From contig JASEHP010000123.1 of the NCBI GenBank assembly GCA_030018605.1, positions 1-5,056 on the forward strand: a stretch of 5,056 bases of DNA, written 5' to 3'. Source of the stretch: Thermodesulfovibrionales bacterium. GTDB lineage: Bacteria; Nitrospirota; Thermodesulfovibrionia; Thermodesulfovibrionales; UBA1546. Shown here piece by piece: positions 1 to 5,056 of the stretch (its first letter is position 1; every line of letters begins with the position of its first letter). The translations under genes and the position numbers were made by a program. The notes under the pieces were generated by a model, which was given only the letters and a program-made list of their open reading frames with translations, was not told where the DNA came from and ran no database searches.

Positions 1-53
1 ATATTGGTTCAAAATCTATGTAATACGGTGCCAAATCGTTTATAATTACCAAA
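1..53 (+). repeat. Left arm of a perfect 53-bp terminal inverted repeat
   Basis: The first 53 bases are the exact reverse complement of positions 5002-5054. Pairing stops at position 54 (C here, where a T would be needed to pair with A5001). The arm is AT-rich, about 28 % GC by hand count (15 of 53), clearly below the coding sequence it borders. It ends only 19 bases before the start codon of the first gene and contains a TATAAT hexamer facing the operon. Its outer end coincides with the edge of the window, so the true repeat may be longer. I do not recognise it as the end of any particular insertion-sequence family. Confidence 0.97.
41..46 (+). promoter_or_regulatory. Putative -10 element (TATAAT) inside the left repeat
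   Basis: A perfect sigma-70-type TATAAT hexamer lies 26 bases before the first start codon, which would put transcription start near position 53, at the repeat boundary, and leave a leader of about 20 bases that includes the ribosome-binding site. The -35 region at a 17-base spacing (18-23, ATGTAA) matches the consensus poorly and there is no TG extension, so an activator may be needed, or the hexamer may be a chance match in AT-rich DNA. It is the only good promoter candidate upstream of the operon within the window. Confidence 0.4.
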
Positions 54-62
54 CTCTAAAAC

Positions 63-69
63 GGAGGGG
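63..69 (+). promoter_or_regulatory. Strong Shine-Dalgarno for the LolA-like gene
   Basis: GGAGGGG lies just upstream of the ATG at 73, with its GGAGG core ending 5 bases before the start codon. It fixes the start of the first gene and is by far the strongest ribosome-binding site in the window. It falls outside the inverted repeat, so it belongs to the operon rather than to the repeat. Confidence 0.85.
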
Positions 70-72
70 AAT

Positions 73-861
73 ATGAAAATTTTAATAATTTTAATTTCGT
101 ACCTTTTGTGCGTTGTAACGCCTGCCTTTTCAGAAGAGCTTTCAGGCATTGATATCATGAAAGAGCAGAAGAAAAGGCACGAAGCCGTTCAGGAATATGA
201 GAATATAAAGATGGTGCTCATTGACAGTTCAGGCAATAAAGAAACCCGCGAATTAAAACGCTATGCAAAGAAAGATAAAACAGGGTTTGCTAAATATCTT
301 GCCCGCTTTGAGGGTCCTGCCGACATCAGAGGCACAGCGCTGCTTACATGGGAGCAAAAAGACAGGGAAGACGACCAGTGGCTTTACATACCCGCATACG
401 GCCAGAAACTCAAACGAATCGCTGGCGGCAATAAGAAGGGATATTTCATGGGCACTGATTTTTCCTATGAAGACCTCAGACCTGAAAAACTTGAGGCGCA
501 TACATACACTGTCTTAAAAAAAGAAAAATACGACAACCAGGACTGCTATGTTATTGAATCACTGCCTTCAACAGACGAAGAGAAAAAGACCACGGGTTAC
601 GCAAAACGGATTTTATGGATTACAACAGACACCTTTGTTACCCTCAAAGTGGATTTCTATGACCACAGCATGAAACTCCTCAAGACCCAGACCGCGCATA
701 ATGTAAAACCCATAAAAGGAAAGCTGATGCGCTCAGACAAGGTATTAATGACACACCACCAGAACAAACACCAGACCTTGATGGGACTGGTGGAACGAAA
801 GATAGACGGCAATATAGATGACTCAATATTTACAGAGCGCGCAGTGACGAGTTTTAAATAA
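73..861 (+). CDS. Periplasmic LolA-like outer-membrane lipoprotein-sorting family protein
   Basis: This gene encodes a 262-residue secreted protein of the LolA-like family often annotated as outer-membrane lipoprotein-sorting protein (COG2834-type). Residues 1-20 form a Sec signal peptide: K2, a hydrophobic core, and a likely cleavage after AFS at residue 20. C13 is not preceded by a proper lipobox, so a soluble periplasmic protein is expected. Family hallmarks are RGTALL (86-91), WLYIPA (103-108), a basic KRI (114-116) and FMGTDFSYEDL (125-135). The length is normal for the family. LolA-fold proteins hold acyl chains in a half-open beta-barrel. This subfamily commonly sits beside MMPL transporters, as it does here, so the likely role is a periplasmic lipid or hydrophobic-cargo chaperone for the pump encoded 21 bases downstream, rather than general lipoprotein trafficking by LolA itself. 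The ATG at 73 is supported by the Shine-Dalgarno and the intact signal peptide. Family assignment is firm; cargo is unknown. Confidence 0.9.
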   Translation: MKILIILISYLLCVVTPAFSEELSGIDIMKEQKKRHEAVQEYENIKMVLIDSSGNKETRELKRYAKKDKTGFAKYLARFEGPADIRGTALLTWEQKDREDDQWLYIPAYGQKLKRIAGGNKKGYFMGTDFSYEDLRPEKLEAHTYTVLKKEKYDNQDCYVIESLPSTDEEKKTTGYAKRILWITTDTFVTLKVDFYDHSMKLLKTQTAHNVKPIKGKLMRSDKVLMTHHQNKHQTLMGLVERKIDGNIDDSIFTERAVTSFK

Positions 862-882
862 AAAAGACAGTCCTGGACAAAA

Positions 883-3618
883 ATGGAAAAGCTTGTCAGA
901 TTTTCGTACGACAAACCGTGGATTATAATCCTTATTACCGCTCTGCTGACCATTGCCCTTGCCGTACCGGCGCTTCAGTTGAAGATAGATGTCTCAAGCG
1001 ACAGGTTCATGGCAAGGGACACGCCGGAAAAGAAAAGATACGAAGAAACAAAAAAGGTCTTCGGCTCTGATGTCCTTTCCTTTGTTTACATAAGAGATAC
1101 CGAACTTTTTACCGAAAAGAAGCTCAACCGCCTCCGCCTGATGTTTGACCGGCTGGCTAACCTTAAAGGCGTGGAGAAAGCCGAAAGCCTGTTCACAATA
1201 AATAACATCAAGGGGCAGGAGGGCATTATTGACACGGCTCCGCTCCTTGACATAATACCCGGCGCTCCGGATGAACTTCTCTCAAAACAAAAAGACGCCA
1301 TTGAAAATCCGGTAATTCACAGAAATTTCATCTCTCCTGACGGAAAATCCACTGTTATCTCCCTGTATCTCAGCAGGGATAAAAAAGATGATAAATTTGA
1401 CAGCCGGATCAAAAAAGGCATAGAAGATGTTATTGCATCATACCGGGGTGACTTTCAGGAAATATTCCAGACAGGCGCTCCTTATGTGAATACATCCATG
1501 TCGGAATATATCGTTGACGACCAGCTTGTGCTTGTGCCGATCGGAGTCATAGCCTTGCTTCTAACCATAATGCTGACCCTTGGCAACTATCACGGGGCAA
1601 TGGTGCCTCTTGTCAATGCGGCAATAAGTATTTTCTGGACATTCGGCTTTATGAAACTTTTTGGCGTGCCTATAAATCCGCTTACCGCCATTGTCCCTGC
1701 CATTATGATAGTCATCGGTGCAACTGAAGATACGCACATGGTTGCCGAGTTTCTGGATGCCACTTCAAAGGGCGAGTCTCCGAGAGATGCCGTGCTTGTC
1801 GGCATAGGCAGGAAATTTGGCATAGCATTCTTCTTGACAGCGCTTACCACTGTTATCGGTTTCGGGTCTATTGCCTTCACTGATGTGGTTATCCTGCAGG
1901 ATTTCGGCATAGCCTCAGGCATTGGCTTTTTCCTGAATTTCTTCGTGACAATAACCATGACTCCGGTGTATCTGCGGTTCTTCGGCAAATCAATTATGGC
2001 AAGAGGGTTTCATGAAGATACCAAAGGCAATAAACTCCTGAATGCGATTGTGCATAAGGTGGTTTACTGGGGCATTCATTACAGGAAAAGGATCATAATC
2101 GCAAGCTCCTCGCTCCTTTTGATTTCATTGGCTGCAACAGCCTTTATTTATGTCAACAACGACGTCATATCATATTTCAGAAAGAGTTCTCCTATTGTAA
2201 AGGCTGCTGACAAGATGCATGAGAACCTGTCAGGACAGAATATCTTTTATATTGTCTTTGAAAAAGATACCGGTGATTTTAAAACCGCAGCCGGCCTTAA
2301 AAAGATAGAGGAGGCTGAAGCATACTTGAGAAATCTCAAGGTATTTGACGCAGTGCTGGGACTCCCGGATTACATAGCTCTTGTCAACAAAGGGATGCAG
2401 AACGGCAACCCTGCATTTCACAAAGTTCCCGACTCTGACAACCTGATATCACAATATCTGCTGTTCTTCCAGAGGAATGACATAGAGAGGTTTGTCTCCG
2501 GAGATTTCTCTAAAGTGAATATCATGGTCCGCCATAATATTAATTCCTCCACAGAGTTAAATAATCTTGTCGCAAAAATCAAAAAAGATTTAAACAGCAG
2601 CCGCTACGGCAAATACAGCAATGTTCTAATTATAGGTGAAGGAATTTTAATTTCAGATGCCGCCGAGAATTTCATATCAGGACAGATTACCTCTCTTGCA
2701 ACAACAGCAGTAATGATAGCCGCAATAATGGCGTTTCTTTTTATGTCGTGGAAGGCAGGGTTTATCGTACTGATTCCCAATCTTCTTCCTGTCGCCATAT
2801 TCTTCGGCTTGATGGGAATAGCAGGCATTCCGCTGAACGCTGGCACGGTTATGGTTGCCGCAGTTACCATCGGCATTGCCGTTGATGACACCACTGTATT
2901 TATGGTTCTTTACAACCAGAATCTTAAAAAATACGGCGATGAGAAAAAGGCGCTTGAAGACACCCTCCTTGCGGAAATCAAGCCCATATTCATATCCAGC
3001 GTCTCCTTGGCCGCAGGCTTCGGCACCCTGATTTTCTCAAAGTTTGTTCCGATAGCCCAGTTTGGCGCGCTCAGCGCCTTTGTCATGATTGTCGCTTTTG
3101 GAACAGAATTGTTCATCACGCCTCTTACGCTTTCATCTGTGCGCCTTATCACTCTGTGGGATGCCATCGGGCTTGCGCTTAGAGACCGTCTAATCAAGCA
3201 GTCAATACTTCTCCAGGGCCTGAGCAAATTCCAGATAAGACGCCTGATCCTGATGTCCCACATGCGGGACGCCAGGGCAGGAGAGCAAATAATATGTGAA
3301 GGCGATGCAGGAGATAAGATGTATCTTGTTGTAGACGGCGAGATGTCTGTATCCAAGGCTGTTAATGGTGAGCGCAAAGCCATTGCCAAATTAGAGCCCG
3401 GAAACGTATTCGGCGAAATTGCGCTTGTAAGCAGCCAGCCGAGAACAGCTGATGTATTTGCCGTAACAGATGCAAAACTTTTATCGCTTGACTGGAAAAC
3501 ACTTGAGAGGCTGCGCCGCCTGAGCCCGTTCATCACCTCAAAACTCTTCCTCAACATCTCAAAGATCTTAGGAAACCGCCTTATAGAAACTACGGATAAA
3601 ATGGTATGCCGTTTATAA
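883..3618 (+). CDS. RND-superfamily MMPL transporter with C-terminal cyclic-nucleotide-binding domain
   Basis: This gene encodes a 911-residue inner-membrane pump with the duplicated RND layout. A helix at about 13-33 is followed by a large periplasmic loop (about 35-212) and helices 2-6 (about 214-365). The second half repeats this: a helix at 402-423, a loop at 424-600, and helices 8-12 at about 602-750. TM4 carries the acidic pair E282-D283 (GATEDTHM) and TM10 carries D668-D669 (GIAVDDTT), where RND and MMPL proteins place their proton-relay residues. Residues about 772-895 form a cytoplasmic cyclic-nucleotide-binding domain with EGDAGDKMYLVVDGE (806-820) and the cassette FGEIALVSSQPRTA (843-856). 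This fusion makes it longer than plain MMPL proteins of this type. The start at 883 has only a weak Shine-Dalgarno (GGA, 875-877), so translation probably depends on the upstream gene. The protein probably exports lipids or other hydrophobic molecules. HpnN-like hopanoid pumps and aryl-polyene exporters are relatives in the broad sense, but nothing here identifies the substrate. Confidence 0.93.
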   Translation: MEKLVRFSYDKPWIIILITALLTIALAVPALQLKIDVSSDRFMARDTPEKKRYEETKKVFGSDVLSFVYIRDTELFTEKKLNRLRLMFDRLANLKGVEKAESLFTINNIKGQEGIIDTAPLLDIIPGAPDELLSKQKDAIENPVIHRNFISPDGKSTVISLYLSRDKKDDKFDSRIKKGIEDVIASYRGDFQEIFQTGAPYVNTSMSEYIVDDQLVLVPIGVIALLLTIMLTLGNYHGAMVPLVNAAISIFWTFGFMKLFGVPINPLTAIVPAIMIVIGATEDTHMVAEFLDATSKGESPRDAVLVGIGRKFGIAFFLTALTTVIGFGSIAFTDVVILQDFGIASGIGFFLNFFVTITMTPVYLRFFGKSIMARGFHEDTKGNKLLNAIVHKVVYWGIHYRKRIIIASSSLLLISLAATAFIYVNNDVISYFRKSSPIVKAADKMHENLSGQNIFYIVFEKDTGDFKTAAGLKKIEEAEAYLRNLKVFDAVLGLPDYIALVNKGMQNGNPAFHKVPDSDNLISQYLLFFQRNDIERFVSGDFSKVNIMVRHNINSSTELNNLVAKIKKDLNSSRYGKYSNVLIIGEGILISDAAENFISGQITSLATTAVMIAAIMAFLFMSWKAGFIVLIPNLLPVAIFFGLMGIAGIPLNAGTVMVAAVTIGIAVDDTTVFMVLYNQNLKKYGDEKKALEDTLLAEIKPIFISSVSLAAGFGTLIFSKFVPIAQFGALSAFVMIVAFGTELFITPLTLSSVRLITLWDAIGLALRDRLIKQSILLQGLSKFQIRRLILMSHMRDARAGEQIICEGDAGDKMYLVVDGEMSVSKAVNGERKAIAKLEPGNVFGEIALVSSQPRTADVFAVTDAKLLSLDWKTLERLRRLSPFITSKLFLNISKILGNRLIETTDKMVCRL
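3196..3567 (+). other. Cyclic-nucleotide-binding domain at the C-terminus of the transporter
   Basis: This segment encodes transporter residues about 772-895, immediately after the last membrane helix and a short amphipathic linker (about 751-771), on the predicted cytoplasmic side. It opens with the helix SILLQGLSKFQIRRL, typical of the N-terminal helices of CRP/PKA-type domains, and continues through EGDAGDKMYLVVDGEMSV. The phosphate-binding cassette is intact: E845 corresponds to the glutamate that contacts the ribose 2'-hydroxyl and R854 to the arginine that contacts the cyclic phosphate in cAMP-binding proteins. No DNA-binding helix-turn-helix follows and the protein ends at residue 911, so the domain most likely senses a ligand to modulate the pump. 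Ligand identity (cAMP, cGMP or another nucleotide) cannot be read from the sequence. Confidence 0.88.
3606..3618 (+). promoter_or_regulatory. 13-bp gene overlap, likely translational coupling
   Basis: The ATG of the third gene lies inside the last codons of the transporter gene, in a different frame, so the two coding regions overlap by 13 bases. No good Shine-Dalgarno precedes it (only GGAT around 3594-3597). Ribosomes finishing the transporter probably reinitiate here, which would tie barrel output to pump output. The nearby ATG at 3601 is in frame with the transporter (its residue M907) and is not a start for the third gene. The next in-frame ATG, at 3639, would destroy the signal peptide. 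Confidence 0.6.
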
Positions 3619-4985
3619 GATTTTGTTCAATAATCATAATGCTTATTCTGTCTTCAACGCTTGCCTTTGCGCAGGACAAAGCCCCGAAGGTTGACGACCT
3701 TGATGCCCTGCTTTCAGCTGACAAGCCCGTGAAGAAAGAAGAAAAGAATCCTTTTTACAATGCCTTCAAGCAGGTGAAATGGACGTGGAATGCGATAGGC
3801 TATAATTTCACAAAGCACAATGAGCATCAGGACCAGAGCAAGGGAGACGATACAAAATTCAGACAGTTTTACACGCAATTATTAATGGATACATGGCTGG
3901 AGATGATGAAGTACGAAATTAAGATTGACGCTATCCTTCAGTATGGCTCTGAGAAAGATCAGTACGGCCCGAGCCGCGCCGCATATTTTTCACAGTTGTA
4001 TGTAAAGAAAAAATTTGAGACCTCAGACCTTGTCTTTGGATATAAATACATAGAAGACGGGATAAGCACCCTTTATTCTCCTGCAAAGCGCATCGCAAAG
4101 TATGATGCAGACCATCCAACAGACCCTGACAAGCTCGGAGTCTGGCAGGCGTCATGGACATATTATTACACCGGCAATAACAGCACTGAGGTTCGGGTGA
4201 TGCCTTATTTTCAGAAATCACGGTATCCTCCGGAGCCTGCGCGGTGGAGCGCAGGCAAAGGCGACTATGATCTTGTTGATTCGGATATTCTCGGTCAGGC
4301 CGGCACAGACTATCAGATTACAGAAAAGGAAATACGGCACAGGCTAACCGATTCCGGTTTTATGCTAAAGCAGAAGATGACAGTTGAAGGCGTTGATTTT
4401 TTTGTAAGCGCCTACGAAGGCTATCTGCCCAATCCCGTGCTTAAGCGTGTAAGCGCCAATCACTATGAAAAACAGTATATAAAAGGCGGTATCCTTGCTG
4501 CAGGATTTTCCACAGTGCAGGGCAAATGGGAATTTCACGGCGAAGGCGCATGCGAAATTCCCGAGAACAGGAAGACGGATTCTTATATCAACTATGTGTT
4601 CGGTACTGAATACGATCTCAATACATTTATGAAGATTGATGCTATAGATTCCGCAAAGCTGATTGTTGAGTATTCTAACGAATTGGTGCTTGAAGATCAG
4701 AACCATCCAGACTATCCTGCAAATCAGCGTTCCGCCCGCCTTGGCCGCAATGTCATATACATACTCCAAAAAGTTGACTTTGACGATAAAAACAAGGCGT
4801 CTTACGGAGCTATATACAATATCTCCAAAAAGGACAACACCCACCGCATAACTTACGAGCGTAAATTTAAAGAGGGCAAATCAATAGAAACGTTCTATGA
4901 GTGGTTCAACGGCGGAGAAAAAACACATCTCGGCAGGTGGAAGGAGAACGACCGGATACTGGTCAAATTCACCAAGAAATTCTAA
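3606..4985 (+). CDS. Predicted outer-membrane beta-barrel protein (DUF1302-like)
   Basis: This gene encodes a 459-residue secreted protein. Residues 1-22 are a clear Sec signal peptide, cleaved after AFA. A charged, Lys/Asp-rich stretch (about 24-48) follows, then a chain of short alternating polar/hydrophobic segments rich in Tyr, Phe and Trp that read as transmembrane beta-strands. Examples are DLVFGYKYIEDG (141-152), ASWTYYYTG (182-190), VDFFVSAYEGY (263-273), KLIVEYSNE (351-359) and HRITYERKF (413-421). The protein ends in RILVKFTKKF, whose terminal phenylalanine and alternating hydrophobics fit the BAM-recognised signal of outer-membrane proteins. The GYKYIEDGISTLYSP stretch (145-159) recalls DUF1302 or alginate-export-type porins, and such proteins are often encoded beside MMPL and LolA-like genes. 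The exact family is uncertain. It probably acts as the outer-membrane partner of the pump, as receiver or pore for exported cargo. It has no lipobox. Confidence 0.75.
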   Translation: MPFIRFCSIIIMLILSSTLAFAQDKAPKVDDLDALLSADKPVKKEEKNPFYNAFKQVKWTWNAIGYNFTKHNEHQDQSKGDDTKFRQFYTQLLMDTWLEMMKYEIKIDAILQYGSEKDQYGPSRAAYFSQLYVKKKFETSDLVFGYKYIEDGISTLYSPAKRIAKYDADHPTDPDKLGVWQASWTYYYTGNNSTEVRVMPYFQKSRYPPEPARWSAGKGDYDLVDSDILGQAGTDYQITEKEIRHRLTDSGFMLKQKMTVEGVDFFVSAYEGYLPNPVLKRVSANHYEKQYIKGGILAAGFSTVQGKWEFHGEGACEIPENRKTDSYINYVFGTEYDLNTFMKIDAIDSAKLIVEYSNELVLEDQNHPDYPANQRSARLGRNVIYILQKVDFDDKNKASYGAIYNISKKDNTHRITYERKFKEGKSIETFYEWFNGGEKTHLGRWKENDRILVKFTKKF

Positions 4986-5001
4986 TCCTTTGCATTTTAA
5001 A

Positions 5002-5054
5002 TTTGGTAATTATAAACGATTTGGCACCGTATTACATAGATTTTGAACCAATAT
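5002..5054 (-). repeat. Right arm of the perfect 53-bp terminal inverted repeat
   Basis: This is the exact reverse complement of positions 1-53, with no mismatch or gap. It begins 16 bases after the stop codon of the third gene. The window continues for two more bases (5055-5056, AG) with no counterpart at the left edge, so whether the repeat is longer than 53 bases cannot be tested. The arm shows no GC-rich hairpin followed by a T-run and so does not look like an intrinsic terminator in itself. Confidence 0.97.
5009..5014 (-). promoter_or_regulatory. Mirror copy of the TATAAT hexamer, facing gene 3 in antisense
   Basis: Because the repeat arms are identical, the right arm carries the same TATAAT on the minus strand, pointing into the operon from its 3' end. 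If the left copy is a working promoter, this one could start an antisense transcript near position 5002 that runs across the end of the barrel gene. There is no minus-strand gene for it to serve. Activity is speculative. Confidence 0.2.
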
Positions 5055-5056
5055 AG

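Larger units (their letters stand above)
1..5054. mobile_element. Possible inverted-repeat-bounded passenger cassette with no transposase
   Basis: A complete three-gene operon is enclosed by a perfect 53-bp inverted repeat, with 19 bases between the left arm and the first start codon and 16 bases between the last stop codon and the right arm. This geometry resembles a transposon whose transposase has been replaced by cargo, as in the mobile insertion cassettes and other non-autonomous elements known in bacteria. No transposase, integrase or resolvase reading frame is present, and target-site duplications cannot be examined because the window ends at the repeats. The alternatives are an invertible segment, or two copies of a dispersed repeat that happen to flank an ordinary chromosomal operon and broke the assembly. 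The inverted repeat is seen directly; mobility is inference. Confidence 0.3.

Noticed and set aside
103..111. Cysteine near the end of the first protein's signal peptide as a possible lipoprotein site
   Set aside because: The residues before C13 (Y-L-L) do not fit a lipobox, which needs a small residue directly before the cysteine. AFS at residue 20 is a better signal peptidase I site.
870..878. GTCCTGGAC palindrome just before the transporter start
   Set aside because: A four-base stem with a one-base loop cannot form a stable RNA hairpin, and nothing else suggests an operator. It is most simply a chance palindrome overlapping a weak Shine-Dalgarno.
1590..1988. 132-codon open frame on the minus strand
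   Set aside because: It is opposite membrane helices 2-6 of the transporter, whose coding is strongly supported. The antisense product is biased in composition and has no motif.
2910..3557. 215-codon open frame on the minus strand
   Set aside because: It lies wholly inside the transporter gene, opposite the last helices and the nucleotide-binding domain. Its product is Ser/Arg/Leu-rich with no recognisable domain, as expected of a shadow frame.
4365..4844. 159-codon open frame on the minus strand opposite the barrel gene
   Set aside because: It is hydrophobic, Cys- and Ile-rich shadow sequence with no domain. The + strand frame has a signal peptide, beta-strand pattern and operon context.
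4986..5054. Rho-independent terminator after the last gene
   Set aside because: I found no GC-rich stem followed by a T-run. The inverted repeat pairs with the far end of the window, not locally.
1..5056. CRISPR array, tRNA, rRNA or riboswitch
   Set aside because: No regularly spaced direct repeats or RNA-gene signatures were seen. Non-coding DNA totals under 170 bases, most of it the two repeat arms.

Overview
The window holds one compact three-gene operon, all on the + strand. It is framed almost exactly by a perfect 53-base inverted repeat (1-53 and 5002-5054). The genes encode, in order, a secreted LolA-like periplasmic protein of the outer-membrane lipoprotein-sorting family, a 12-helix RND/MMPL transporter with a C-terminal cyclic-nucleotide-binding domain, and a secreted protein that looks like an outer-membrane beta-barrel. 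Signal peptides on the first and third proteins and an outer-membrane-type C-terminus on the third point to a Gram-negative (diderm) bacterium. Moderate GC and frequent AGG and ATA codons would fit an uncultivated Nitrospirota or Desulfobacterota-type lineage, but that assignment is only a guess from codon flavour and family distribution.

Layout: the left inverted repeat (1-53) contains a perfect TATAAT hexamer and is followed by a strong Shine-Dalgarno sequence. Then come the LolA-like gene (73-861), the MMPL-CNB transporter (883-3618) after a 21-base gap, and the beta-barrel gene (3606-4985), which overlaps the transporter by 13 bases. After 16 bases of spacer comes the right inverted repeat (5002-5054). 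There is no intergenic stretch above 300 bases, no RNA gene, no transposase or recombinase, and no visible intrinsic terminator.

Taken together the genes suggest an envelope-spanning hydrophobic-cargo export route: a proton-driven inner-membrane pump lifts lipid-like cargo, a periplasmic LolA-fold carrier accepts it, and an outer-membrane barrel receives or passes it on. The pump carries a cyclic-nucleotide sensor with an intact phosphate-binding cassette, so transport may be gated allosterically. The substrate cannot be read from the sequence.

The most unusual point is structural. A complete operon sits between perfect inverted repeats with under 20 bases to spare on each side, yet encodes no mobility gene. 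It could be a transposase-less passenger cassette, an invertible segment, or a contig that simply ends at two copies of a dispersed repeat. The flanking sequence needed to decide is not in the window.
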